Assembly: GCA_023639215.1 (NCBI GenBank)
Contig: CP097899.1
Coordinates: 751,501-815,500, forward strand
Reading direction: 5' to 3'
Length of the DNA: 64,000 nt
Origin: Candidatus Pristimantibacillus lignocellulolyticus
GTDB lineage: Bacteria > Bacillota > Bacilli > Paenibacillales > Paenibacillaceae
Part shown: positions 54,418 through 63,557 of the stretch, piece by piece
Numbering within the stretch: position 1 is the first letter of the stretch
Layout of the letters: the number at the start of each line of letters is the position of its first letter
Made by a program: the position numbers and the translations under genes
The notes under the pieces: model-generated
Seen by the model: the letters and a program-made list of their open reading frames with translations, nothing else
What the model was told of the DNA's origin: nothing
The model's database searches: none

Positions 54418-54437
54418 TTGCGCAAACGTTTTCACAA
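54418..54437. promoter_or_regulatory. cre-like site 1 upstream of the amylase gene
   Basis: On the minus strand TGTGAAAACGTTTGCGCAA; the core TGAAAACGTTTGCG matches 13 of 14 positions of TGWNANCGNTNWCA. It lies 85 bases before the start codon. Confidence 0.6.
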
Positions 54438-54439
54438 TT

Positions 54440-54610
54440 GACCCTACACTGACCACTGAAAGATTATCCTAAGCATCGTAAGCTGTTATAGAATAATATA
54501 TGTACGTAGTATCTGCTGTTAATCCCGTATCTAAGAATGATGCCAGTATGCAGTTTCCTACCTTGCTGTTATTGTAATAAATTTCATAGCTTGTGCAACA
54601 AGAAAATCAG
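54440..54610 (-). pseudogene. Remnant of a fibronectin type III module
   Basis: Translating the minus strand over 54443-54590 gives SYEIYYNNSKVGN, then DTGLTADTTYIYYSITAYDA, a stop, and DNLSVVS. This parallels the third FnIII module of the adjacent amylase (GYEIWRNNTKVGN, DTNLAANTEYTYIVKAYDA, QNVSNPS). In-frame stop codons and no start or ribosome binding site show it is a relic, probably of a duplicated or recombined amylase end. Confidence 0.72.
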
Positions 54611-54695
54611 CTAACTGTGCCCCTGAAAAATTTTCTATTTTCCATAAGCAATCCATTCAAGTTGTCTCAACAATTGTTAAATACATTTACAAAGG

Positions 54696-54714
54696 TTGTG
54701 CAAACGTTTTCACA
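54696..54714. promoter_or_regulatory. cre-like site 2 upstream of the amylase gene
   Basis: On the minus strand TGTGAAAACGTTTGCACAA, one base different from site 1. The FnIII remnant lies between the two sites, so the pair may come from a duplication of the promoter region. Confidence 0.5.
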
Positions 54715-54886
54715 TTTTGGTTGCATATACCACACCCTTTCAAAAAAATGTAGTTCTAGCTAATGAAAGCGCATTATATGGTAATATATGTTACTTTATT
54801 TAGATTACTTCGATTCTAGGTAAATTGTCAAACAAAAATTATAGCCTTCGATAACTATCCGTAATCGATTGCGTTGCCAAACGCAC

Positions 54887-54930
54887 AAAAAAGCATGCTA
54901 GCCCACGAAATTTGTGAGCCTTGCATGCTT
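54887..54930 (-). terminator. Terminator of the GH8 gene
   Basis: AAGCATGC pairs with GCATGCTT, with an inner CAC/GTG pair, followed by TTTTTTGTG on the minus strand, 83 bases after the stop codon. Confidence 0.78.
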
Positions 54931-55012
54931 CCACTACAAGTAATTATCGTGCCACTCTAGTGGCTACTTCTAACCTAAAAGTAACATATCTATCTACTGC
55001 ATATATCTGTGC

Positions 55013-56149
55013 CTACTTCTTCCATATGCGATAATTTCCACTTAAAGCAAGTATCGCAAAAATGTAAATACAGTTGTCATAGTAGCGACGATCACCCGTA
55101 CGTACTGGTGTATTCCAAAGTAGTTCCACTGCTGACTTCGCATGTTCACCACTCGCTGCAATTGAAGCAACAGCATTCGTTGCTAACAGACCAACTGGAT
55201 GTAATGATTTTTCTTCAAATGCTTCACCATCAATCGAATATCTACGATAATCATCTGGCGATTTATCAGCAAAAAATGCTTGAATTCGATTAGCGATATC
55301 AACTTGACGTTCATCTACACCATACCACAAATAATCTAAACCGATATTTGCCGCTACTCGGTACGAATCACTAAAGAAATGTCCGAATCCACGGATATGA
55401 TTTGGCGTTCCATCATAGAAAGCATATTCCGCTGCTAATCCTGTAACAGGATGAGAGCTAATATGAATGTAGTCGCGACTAGCCTGAGCCGCTTCTTTCC
55501 AGAATACACGATCCTCTTCATTGGCCCATAGTGCAAATAACTCATAGAAATGCGGTAAGTGATAAGAAGGATCAGAGAACTCAACTTCTGGTACAAACTT
55601 AATAAGTTTGTTTTCCAAATTCCACATCGTATAACCTGGTTGTTGTTGGTGTAAACATGTGTGCAATATATTTCGTGCTTGCTGACTATAGTTATATGGC
55701 GCTTCTCGATCACCCCATCGATGTGAAGCGAAAAATAATGCCATAGCAAAAAATTCTTCACCGTCAGGAGCAGGTCCTTGTGCATTACGATGGCCATCTG
55801 GTTGACAGGACCATGCAAAATATCCTTGATGCAATCCTTCAGTCATGTACATAAAACTATACGTCCAATTCCATAGACGATCAAATATGTCTTGTCGATC
55901 ATATTGAACCGCCATCATCATCCCATAGGACATTCCTTCTGAACGAACATCATTGTTTCCAGTATCCAATAAATATCCTTTGTCATGACCTAATTCATAA
56001 TATATTTTCGTAGCTTCGTCTTCACCGAACAAAGCATCCCAAGTTGATTGCACTCGCTCATTAATTGCTTCTTCACTATAGCCGTATTCGGCAAAAACAT
56101 TGCGATACTGATTACTTTCAAATGCCGCTTGCTTATTTACAGTTGTCAT
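55013..56149 (-). CDS. rex: GH8 reducing-end xylose-releasing exo-oligoxylanase
   Basis: 378 residues, no signal peptide, so it acts in the cytoplasm on imported xylo-oligosaccharides and removes xylose from the reducing end. Catalytic acid Glu71 in VRSEGMSYGMMMAVQ, base Asp261 in HFFSDSYRVAANIG and His317 in KSLHPVGL. These correspond to Glu70, Asp263 and His319 of Bacillus halodurans Rex as I recall it, and long stretches such as KFVPEVEFSDPSYHLPHFYE look the same. The ribosome binding site is weak. It is the last gene of a YesN-YesM-transporter-enzyme set and carries no modules beyond the catalytic barrel. Confidence 0.92.
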   Translation of the reverse strand: MTTVNKQAAFESNQYRNVFAEYGYSEEAINERVQSTWDALFGEDEATKIYYELGHDKGYLLDTGNNDVRSEGMSYGMMMAVQYDRQDIFDRLWNWTYSFMYMTEGLHQGYFAWSCQPDGHRNAQGPAPDGEEFFAMALFFASHRWGDREAPYNYSQQARNILHTCLHQQQPGYTMWNLENKLIKFVPEVEFSDPSYHLPHFYELFALWANEEDRVFWKEAAQASRDYIHISSHPVTGLAAEYAFYDGTPNHIRGFGHFFSDSYRVAANIGLDYLWYGVDERQVDIANRIQAFFADKSPDDYRRYSIDGEAFEEKSLHPVGLLATNAVASIAASGEHAKSAVELLWNTPVRTGDRRYYDNCIYIFAILALSGNYRIWKK

Positions 56150-56193
56150 CAGCCATCATCCATTTCTACATTAAAAGTTGTTTCACTTATTAT

Positions 56194-56207
56194 ATAAAAC
56201 GTTCTCA
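56194..56207. promoter_or_regulatory. Weak cre-like site between the permease and GH8 genes
   Basis: On the minus strand TGAGAACGTTTTAT matches the cre consensus at 12 of 14 positions, 45 bases before the GH8 start codon. Confidence 0.35.
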
Positions 56208-56269
56208 CATAACATAACGGAGTAAATCTTATAATCTACAGTGAAAACCTTATGTCTTACTAGAAAGAG

Positions 56270-57166
56270 TTAACCTTTTACACCGCCAACCATCATACCT
56301 TTAACAAAATACTTTTGTAGGAATGGATATACCATAATAATAGGTACCGATGCAACGATTGTCATGGTAGCACGAATAGAGGTTGGTGTTACTTTCCCTG
56401 TGTTATGACCAGCTGAAGTAAAATCTACTGATGTTGATGTCATAGATGCATTTGAGTTTTGTAATATTTTTTGTAATTCATACTGTAATGTACTTAATTC
56501 CACTGTTGAAGAATTATATAAAAACACATCAAACCATGAGTTCCATTGATAAACACCACTGAACAGAGCCACTGTAGCTAGAACCGGAACACATAAAGGT
56601 AATACGATACTGAAAAAGTTACGGTATTCACCTGCTCCATCTATTTTTGCTGACTCTAGAATGCTCTCAGGCAAACCTTCGATAAACGATCTAATAATGA
56701 TGAGATTAAAAACCCCTATAATTCCTGGGAAAATATATACCCAGAACGAATCTAGTAAATTCAAATCTCTAATAAGCAAGAAGTTAGGGATAAGACCACC
56801 ATTAATATACATCGTTAAAATAAATGCTATCGTTACGAATTTGCGTAATACAAATTCTTGTCTACTAATTGCATACGCAACAATTGCTGAGCAAAACACC
56901 GTTGTTACCGTACCAATAATGGTACGTAACGCTGATATTAACGTAGCGTTAAAGATGGTATCTTCGGATAAAATATAACGATAATTTTCTAGCGTAAACA
57001 TACGTGGCAACAAGTAAATTCCTCCACGTATCGAATCTTTAGGATCATTAAATGAAATTGCCAATGTATTAATGAACGGATATAACGTTACAATCATTAG
57101 CAAAGTTAATAATGTATAATTGACATAATCAAAAATTTTATCACTTTTAGAATAATTTGTCCGCAT
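56270..57166 (-). CDS. Carbohydrate ABC transporter permease, YtcP type
   Basis: 298 residues with six helices. EAA loop ESAKIDGAGEYRNFFSIVLP and C-terminal PFLQKYFVKGMMVGGVKG identify a MalG-like permease. Ribosome binding site AGGTAGG. It is a paralogue of the protein encoded at 11344-12234. With the LplB-type protein it probably imports xylo-oligosaccharides, judged by the GH8 neighbour. Confidence 0.92.
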   Translation of the reverse strand: MRTNYSKSDKIFDYVNYTLLTLLMIVTLYPFINTLAISFNDPKDSIRGGIYLLPRMFTLENYRYILSEDTIFNATLISALRTIIGTVTTVFCSAIVAYAISRQEFVLRKFVTIAFILTMYINGGLIPNFLLIRDLNLLDSFWVYIFPGIIGVFNLIIIRSFIEGLPESILESAKIDGAGEYRNFFSIVLPLCVPVLATVALFSGVYQWNSWFDVFLYNSSTVELSTLQYELQKILQNSNASMTSTSVDFTSAGHNTGKVTPTSIRATMTIVASVPIIMVYPFLQKYFVKGMMVGGVKG

Positions 57167-57182
57167 GATATCTACCTACCTT

Positions 57183-58139
57183 CTAGTAAAGTCTTGCTTC
57201 TCCCAATCTCTTAGAGATATTGTTGGCTATAAACAACAATATGAAGCTTACAATTGTCTTAAACATTCCCGCTGCGATAGATAGAGAGAAATTACCTTGC
57301 GAAATACCATATTTTAAGACGAATATGTCTATATTTTCAGAATAATCGACGTTCATACCGTTTCCTAGTAAATATTGCGGTTCAAAACCTGACTCCATTA
57401 AGTAACCAATATTCATAATTAGTAGGACAACGATGACCGACTTAATACCAGGTAGCGTAATATGCCACATCCTTTGAAATCTTCCCGCACCATCAATTTC
57501 AGCAGCTTCATATTGTGATGGATCGACCATAGTCATTGCTGCCAAATAAACAATTGTATTCCACCCTACATCTTTCCATACGGTGGCAGATCCGAATATT
57601 CCCCAGAAATATTCCCCTATACCGAGAAATAGTATATCCTCTTTAATTAGTCCAAATCGCATTAAGAGATCATTAATAATTCCATCAGGTGATAATGTTG
57701 TCTGAACAATTCCCGCCGCAACTACCCATGATATAAAGTGAGGTAAATAACTGACAGTTTGTACAAGACGTTTGAAGAAAACGACTCTTATCTCATTAAG
57801 CAATAACGCTAGTATAATAGCAGTTACAAATCCTAATATTAAGTTAATTCCACTCATTGCTAATGTGTTACGTAATACTCTTAGGAAACGATCATCCTCA
57901 AATAGAAATTTAAAATGTTGAAAACCTACCCACTCTTGTTCTCCGAAACTATTGGCAGGTCTGAAATTTTGAAATGCTATCGTCCAGCCCCAAATAGGTA
58001 AATACTTAAATATAAATAACCATATTAGAAATGGTATCGTCATCACCAATAAAGCATGCTGCTGTATACAGCGTTTAAAAAAGAGTTGAACACTTCCCAT
58101 TGGCTTTTGACGGCTCTCTATTATGTCTAGTTTACTCAT
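57183..58139 (-). CDS. Carbohydrate ABC transporter permease, LplB type
   Basis: 318 residues from the ATG at 58139 with GAGGAG eight bases upstream; a GTG at 58148 is possible but lies inside that site. Six helices, LPHFISWVVAAG and EAA loop EAAEIDGAGRFQRMWHITLP. It works with the YtcP-type permease and the lipoprotein encoded next to it. No ATPase gene is present. Confidence 0.92.
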   Translation of the reverse strand: MSKLDIIESRQKPMGSVQLFFKRCIQQHALLVMTIPFLIWLFIFKYLPIWGWTIAFQNFRPANSFGEQEWVGFQHFKFLFEDDRFLRVLRNTLAMSGINLILGFVTAIILALLLNEIRVVFFKRLVQTVSYLPHFISWVVAAGIVQTTLSPDGIINDLLMRFGLIKEDILFLGIGEYFWGIFGSATVWKDVGWNTIVYLAAMTMVDPSQYEAAEIDGAGRFQRMWHITLPGIKSVIVVLLIMNIGYLMESGFEPQYLLGNGMNVDYSENIDIFVLKYGISQGNFSLSIAAGMFKTIVSFILLFIANNISKRLGEARLY

Positions 58140-58178
58140 TCCCGTCACTCCTCACTATGATTACTCAGGTTGAAAGAA

Positions 58179-58217
58179 GGGACCTTTGCGATGAAATCAA
58201 CCTCATCGCATGGTCCC
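58179..58217 (-). terminator. Intercistronic hairpin after the binding-protein gene
   Basis: GGGACCTTTGCGATGA pairs with TCATCGCATGGTCCC (one mismatch, 8-base loop). A short pyrimidine-rich tail follows. It likely limits read-through into the permease genes so the binding protein is made in excess. Confidence 0.6.
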
Positions 58218-58229
58218 GCAAATCATTTA

Positions 58230-59948
58230 CTACTTTGCACCATCAATAATCTTTTTAATTTCACTAGTTACAAAAGTTTCATATCCTGCAGTATCAAGCT
58301 TATTGAACTCTGCAGTGAATTCTTCCCAGTTACTATCGAATTTGCTAGGAGGATCAAGCACTAATTTAGGGAAATATTTACGAGTTAATTCTGTTTTCTT
58401 CGTTTCATAGATTTGCTCAGCAGATCCTTGTTCTTTCGCAATACCCCAAGCAGGATACCAAGGACGATCATCAGGAGCAGCAAACATTTCTGCATAAGTT
58501 TGAACACCATAAGCAGCTAGAATTGTTTTATCCGCTTCTGTCATATCCATTTGGAATACTTCTGGTTGGTATCCAGGTGCATAAGCATTACCATTTTCAA
58601 GTGTAGAGTTCGTTCCATATTGTGGCCAGTTCCAATCAAAGTATTTGAAACCAAAACTTTCACGGAATGGTTCATCTATTTTCTTAACTTGTTCTGCTGT
58701 ACGGTAGAAGCGGCCCTCTTCGTTGATTTCATATGTTTCGCCTTGAATACCCCAGCTCTTCATTATCTGATTTTCTTCTGTTAATAAGTTATCAATAAAT
58801 TGAATAATACGTTCAGGATTTTGTGCACTCACTGTAATACCCATACCACGGTTTTTAACGAAACCAGGAGGATCAAGATATTGATCTTTTTGTCCGTCAA
58901 ATGTAATAGGTAGTGGGAAGTATACTAGATCATCTTGAGTAGGATCGGCTTTTGCCGCATCTTTCAATACGTTTTGGGCATTAGCGATTTGCCAACCGTA
59001 ATCAAAGAAACCAAGTACTTTACCAGATGTTAATTTAGCTAAATATTGATCATAGTTATCAATGAATGAAGCTTTATCGAATAAACCTTCTGCATTCAAT
59101 TCATTCAATAATTTCATATAACGTTTTGTATCATCATTATTTGAATAAACTTTCGCTTCAAATGTACTCATATCTACAGTTACTTCACCATCATTTGGAT
59201 ATCCTGCAAGATGCATTGGAGCGTTAGTCGTTGCAAAGAATCTCCAATCATGCGTTAGTGAAATAAATCCAGTTAAATTATCGCCTTCATGTTTTTTCTC
59301 ATAGTCACGGATTAATTGGAAATACTGATCAATTGTTTTAATTTCCGGATATCCAGCTTCTTTCAATACACCACGTTGTACCCAGAAAGCACCTTGGTTA
59401 ATGTTAGGATCTGGTACGAATTCACCAACAACGTTAGAGAATGGTAAGAACATTATCTTTCCATCTTTATCTTTCATTTGTTCCATGTAAGGTCCATATA
59501 CACGTTTAATATTAGGTCCATACTCGTCAATTAGTTTCGTTAAGTCAATAAAACCACCTGCAGCTAACACTTCGTCAATTGCAGCATCAGGAATTAGAAC
59601 ATCTGGATATTTTCTAGAAGCATTCATCGTACCAATTTTTGTGTTCAAATCTCCTACTAAATTTTCAATTTTAAAGTTAACTCCTGTTTGATCTTCTAGT
59701 ATTTTACCAATCGTTGTTTCATTTGTATTAATATCTTTAGCTGCACCTGCACCATTGAAGTATGTAAACGTTACTTTATCTAGAGGTTTTTCTGCTGGGT
59801 CTTTTCCTTCTGCATCTTTCGATCCATTAGTTGGAGTATTGGTACTATTTACTTTGTCTCCACCACTTTTACTTCCACATCCTGTTACCACTAGCATAAT
59901 TGCTAATAGCAAACATATTGCAATGCGTACTGATGATCTCTTTTTCAT
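58230..59948 (-). CDS. Sugar-binding lipoprotein of an LplA-type ABC transporter
   Basis: 572 residues. Lipobox VVTGC (Cys24), a Gly/Ser/Asn-rich linker and a large solute-binding fold (VTFTYFNGAGAAKD, YPDVLIPDAAIDEVLAAGG, GMGITVSAQNPERIIQFIDNL). It is the receptor of the second sugar transporter. The position beside YesM/YesN and the GH8 exo-oligoxylanase suggests xylo-oligosaccharides. A cre-like site lies 26 bases before its start. Confidence 0.9.
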   Translation of the reverse strand: MKKRSSVRIAICLLLAIMLVVTGCGSKSGGDKVNSTNTPTNGSKDAEGKDPAEKPLDKVTFTYFNGAGAAKDINTNETTIGKILEDQTGVNFKIENLVGDLNTKIGTMNASRKYPDVLIPDAAIDEVLAAGGFIDLTKLIDEYGPNIKRVYGPYMEQMKDKDGKIMFLPFSNVVGEFVPDPNINQGAFWVQRGVLKEAGYPEIKTIDQYFQLIRDYEKKHEGDNLTGFISLTHDWRFFATTNAPMHLAGYPNDGEVTVDMSTFEAKVYSNNDDTKRYMKLLNELNAEGLFDKASFIDNYDQYLAKLTSGKVLGFFDYGWQIANAQNVLKDAAKADPTQDDLVYFPLPITFDGQKDQYLDPPGFVKNRGMGITVSAQNPERIIQFIDNLLTEENQIMKSWGIQGETYEINEEGRFYRTAEQVKKIDEPFRESFGFKYFDWNWPQYGTNSTLENGNAYAPGYQPEVFQMDMTEADKTILAAYGVQTYAEMFAAPDDRPWYPAWGIAKEQGSAEQIYETKKTELTRKYFPKLVLDPPSKFDSNWEEFTAEFNKLDTAGYETFVTSEIKKIIDGAK

Positions 59949-59973
59949 ATTACTTCAGCCCCTTTAATCAATT

Positions 59974-59987
59974 TGTAAGCACTTTCA
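59974..59987 (+). promoter_or_regulatory. cre-like site upstream of the second solute-binding protein gene
   Basis: TGTAAGCACTTTCA matches the cre consensus at 13 of 14 positions (A in place of the central G). It lies in the gap between the sensor kinase gene and the transporter genes. Confidence 0.5.
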
Positions 59988-60051
59988 TTATATCTTGCTG
60001 AGGTCGCTGAAATCAGTGTACTAACTATAGATATTATTATAGAAATTTAAG

Positions 60052-61848
60052 TTATTTAAATTCTGCTGGTAGAATAATATGAATAGATGTTCCAATACCA
60101 TTGGTACTATTAATTTCGAAATGAAATTGTTTACCGTAAATTAGCTTCAAGCGGTAAATTACATTTTGCACTCCAATTCGTTCACCTAAATCAGCATTTT
60201 CCGTTAAATAGGAGTAAATTTTCATTCGCTGCTCGTCGGACATACCAGCTCCATTGTCATTAATATTGAAATGCAATTCATCATTGAGCACTTCAATTGA
60301 GATATTTACTTTTCCACCATTTTTCACTTTTTCAATACCATGAATACAAGCATTTTCTACAAAAGGCAGGTATATTAATTTTGGAACAACACATTTTTCA
60401 GCAGCAGAATCGACGTTAATATTGTATTCCAATCGATCAGCGAAGCGATAATGCTGAATTTCAAGGAAACAGGAAATAAATTCAACTTCTTCTTTCAAAG
60501 AAACTTTATCTCTTCTCCAAGTTAATGAGCTACGGAATAGTTTCGCCATATTAAGGATGATTTTAGCTGTTTCATTCTCCTTTTTCATAATACTTCTCAT
60601 TCGAATCGTTTCCAGAGCATTAAACAGGAAATGAGGATTAATTTGACTTTGGAGAGCATTAAGCTGAGCATACCTTTGTTCCAGTTCCATATCCTTTTCC
60701 TTAATATCAGCTACATATACATCGTTAATTAAGCTACCTATTTGTAAGGTCATTCGATTAAACTCACTCGTCAATTGCCCGATTTCATCTCTTGATTCAC
60801 GCTTTGTAATGACATCAAAATGTTGGTTTTTTACACGTTTCATATATTTAAGAATAAAACCAAGTCGAGTAGTAATTGAACGTGAAATTATAATAATAAT
60901 ACTACTTGCCACCATAATATTAACTACTGCTATCCATAGTACAAAATGCCGTGAAGTTTGAACTTCATGTAAGATTTCACTTTTCGGTACTAAAGCAACC
61001 AAACGCCAACCTAACAATGGATCTGCATCGAAACTATCATTTTCGAACATATACATATCATTATTATTTGATAGCTTGTCTATTGAGATGCTTTCAGATA
61101 TCCAGTTAATTTCTGTATCGTTCGTGAATTGTATAATCCCTTCTGGGTCAACAAGATAAGTAAATCCAGGTACATTTAGACTTGATAATGTAGTTGCAAT
61201 CGAATCCGTTTTCAATTCAATTTTTAACACTTTATCCCAGGTACTGTAAGAATCATAATAGTCCATGACACGAAGAATACTAAAGCTATCACTTTTTTCT
61301 TCCATTCTTCCAGAATGAATACTATCTTCCCTCGGTGAACGTATAAAGAAAGGTTCACTCGAAGTACGTTGATCTAATGCTCGAAACCAAAGTTTTTCTC
61401 TTATATTATCAGACAAGTAAGCAATACCCCCTGAATGAATCACCATTGGGTTATTAACGTAGATTTTAATGTTTTGCACTGAAGTATATACTGGTGTATA
61501 GCTATTTATCATTCGGCGCATGTAATTATCATATGCTTCTACAAAATCAGCAGGATTATTGTGCTGTTCATCTAATAATGTATACAAGTTAATATCTGTA
61601 TAGAAAATATAGGAGACACTTACTGCAGCTTCAATTTGCATCCAAAACTGATTTTGCACTTGTTGCAAACTAATATCAATATCATCCATTCGTTGTTCAC
61701 GAACATTATTACTTATCACATTGTAGAAAATAACATTAGTTAAAATAATAGGAATAAATACGCAACAGATATAAAGCATCAGAAACTTATTACGCAACCT
61801 CATGTCGTCTAATCGAGGAAAAAATTTTACTTTTTTAAGTAATCGCAT
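60052..61848 (-). CDS. YesM-type sensor histidine kinase
   Basis: 598 residues. Helices at about 22-42 and 302-322 bound an extracellular sensor domain, followed by HAMP, a His_kinase domain with QSQINPHFLFNALETIRM (His406) and a HATPase domain with FVENACIHG and DNGAGMS. It starts two bases after the response regulator stop. It probably senses xylo-oligosaccharides through the neighbouring binding protein. Confidence 0.93.
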   Translation of the reverse strand: MRLLKKVKFFPRLDDMRLRNKFLMLYICCVFIPIILTNVIFYNVISNNVREQRMDDIDISLQQVQNQFWMQIEAAVSVSYIFYTDINLYTLLDEQHNNPADFVEAYDNYMRRMINSYTPVYTSVQNIKIYVNNPMVIHSGGIAYLSDNIREKLWFRALDQRTSSEPFFIRSPREDSIHSGRMEEKSDSFSILRVMDYYDSYSTWDKVLKIELKTDSIATTLSSLNVPGFTYLVDPEGIIQFTNDTEINWISESISIDKLSNNNDMYMFENDSFDADPLLGWRLVALVPKSEILHEVQTSRHFVLWIAVVNIMVASSIIIIISRSITTRLGFILKYMKRVKNQHFDVITKRESRDEIGQLTSEFNRMTLQIGSLINDVYVADIKEKDMELEQRYAQLNALQSQINPHFLFNALETIRMRSIMKKENETAKIILNMAKLFRSSLTWRRDKVSLKEEVEFISCFLEIQHYRFADRLEYNINVDSAAEKCVVPKLIYLPFVENACIHGIEKVKNGGKVNISIEVLNDELHFNINDNGAGMSDEQRMKIYSYLTENADLGERIGVQNVIYRLKLIYGKQFHFEINSTNGIGTSIHIILPAEFK

Positions 61849-61850
61849 TA

Positions 61851-63425
61851 TTATTCACCTACAGTACTATGAAAGGTTTGGCGATATGCCTTCGGAGATA
61901 ACTTCTCTGTTTTTTCAAATTGCGCGACAAAATACTCTGGATGGTTGAAGCCAACTTTTTCAGCAATTTCATATATCCGTAAATCTGTCTGACGTAATAA
62001 CTTCTTAGCCTCATTAATTCTTATTTGCAATAAATAATCATTAAAATAACTATCGTATGTTTTTTTGAATAATTGTCCTAAATAAACAGGATTAATATAA
62101 AACTGCGATGCTATTGTTTTCAAACTTATTTGCTCTGCATAATGTTGATCAATATATTTCTTAATACGCTGTATACCACCTTTAGACATTTCTTTTCGTT
62201 CTTCCGCAATAGCTGAACCGCATTCTAATAAAAAAGTTAACATTAAGTTTCTTAAGCTTAACCATTCAATATTGTAGTGATCCCAAGTCAATACAGTATT
62301 AAGCTTGGATAATCTATTCTTGTCTATTTCCATCTCATGTAAAATTTGTAAACAATCTGCCACTAACTTGTGCAGACTTGCTTTTATTGCCTCAATGGAG
62401 CAATACTCTGCACTAAAAGATGAAAATAATAAATCTAACTCAGTAGAAATACGTTGCTCATCATTTTCTTCCATCTCCTGAAGTAACTGCTTATAACGCT
62501 CTGCTGGCAGCATGATATGTCTAAGGGTATAACTTTTAAAATCGTTGTAATCAAATAATTGTCTGTTATCGTAATACTTGAATTGCTGCACATATTCAGC
62601 TGCTTCATACGCTTCTTTCAGAAAATTAATCCCTTCACAAATAGGACTATAGTACAGATGAATAGTACCTTCCTCAAGTAGAGATAACTTTCGATGCAAC
62701 TGTTTCATTAATGAAGTGATCGAAGAATACTCTCTAAGCCAAGATTTTTTAATAATGAGACCTAATTTTCCTTGCTGTGGATATAAATATTGTGACTCAA
62801 ACTGAGGTAGTAGTTCATTTAACAATTCTAGGTAGTTCTGGAGCTGATCAATTTGATGTAAGTCTCTACTTTTGATTACGGGATAGTAGTTATTTTCTAT
62901 AAATACGAAATAATATTGCTCTGTTACTTGTAATTTCATATTAGAATAATAATTTATTAACTGTGCGTTCGTTGGTTGTTCTTGTAAGATGATATTGATT
63001 AAATCTTCGTGATGATGCATAAGTGAATGTCTCGATTGTTTCTTTTCACTTTGCAATTTCGCTGCTATATCTATTAGACTATTCTCAAGAATTTGTTCAT
63101 CAATTGGCTTCAATAAAAAGTCACATACGCCATATTTAACTGCTTGCTGAGCGTATTTAAATTCATCGTAACCGCTTACAATGATGAACTTAGTTTTTAA
63201 CTTCGCTTCGTGTACAACTTTATGAATTAATTGTAAACCATCACATTCAGGCATTCTAATATCAGTAATGACGACCTCTGGTTGGTGCTTTATTATAAAA
63301 TGAAATGCATCCTCACCATTATCTTCTTCGCCAATTACTTCATACCCGCATGACTCCCAATCGATTATCGCTCGTAAACCTTGTCGGAAAAATAATTCAT
63401 CATCTACTAATAAAATACGATACAA
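61851..63425 (-). CDS. YesN-type response regulator (REC + AraC HTH)
   Basis: About 524 residues from a TTG at 63425, which has GGGGG eight bases upstream and gives MYRILLVDDE; an ATG at 63431 and a GTG at 63440 are too close to the site. Receiver domain with DDE, Asp55 in VVITDIRMPE and LLKP. Two AraC-type helix-turn-helix motifs at the C-terminus (QFYINPVYLGQLFKKTYD and GFNHPEYFVAQFEKTE). It is the partner of the kinase encoded just downstream. Confidence 0.92.
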   Translation of the reverse strand: MYRILLVDDELFFRQGLRAIIDWESCGYEVIGEEDNGEDAFHFIIKHQPEVVITDIRMPECDGLQLIHKVVHEAKLKTKFIIVSGYDEFKYAQQAVKYGVCDFLLKPIDEQILENSLIDIAAKLQSEKKQSRHSLMHHHEDLINIILQEQPTNAQLINYYSNMKLQVTEQYYFVFIENNYYPVIKSRDLHQIDQLQNYLELLNELLPQFESQYLYPQQGKLGLIIKKSWLREYSSITSLMKQLHRKLSLLEEGTIHLYYSPICEGINFLKEAYEAAEYVQQFKYYDNRQLFDYNDFKSYTLRHIMLPAERYKQLLQEMEENDEQRISTELDLLFSSFSAEYCSIEAIKASLHKLVADCLQILHEMEIDKNRLSKLNTVLTWDHYNIEWLSLRNLMLTFLLECGSAIAEERKEMSKGGIQRIKKYIDQHYAEQISLKTIASQFYINPVYLGQLFKKTYDSYFNDYLLQIRINEAKKLLRQTDLRIYEIAEKVGFNHPEYFVAQFEKTEKLSPKAYRQTFHSTVGE

Positions 63426-63483
63426 GCGCATCACCCCCACAATTAGACTACTATAATATGTTATTTATGCCAAGAATAAAGAA

Positions 63484-63531
63484 AGAGTCGATACGAAAAT
63501 TAAGGCCTTCCTTAACTTAAATATCGACTCT
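63484..63531 (-). terminator. Terminator of the Gfo/Idh/MocA gene
   Basis: AGAGTCGATA pairs with TATCGACTCT, with an inner TTAAGG/CCTTAA pair, followed by TTTCTTT on the minus strand. Confidence 0.78.
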
Positions 63532-63557
63532 AACAGAATTATTATATATTAATGATA

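Noticed and set aside
54260..54472. A 70-codon + strand open frame over the amylase start
   Set aside because: Overlaps the signal peptide of the amylase and its cre site on the opposite strand; no ribosome binding site.
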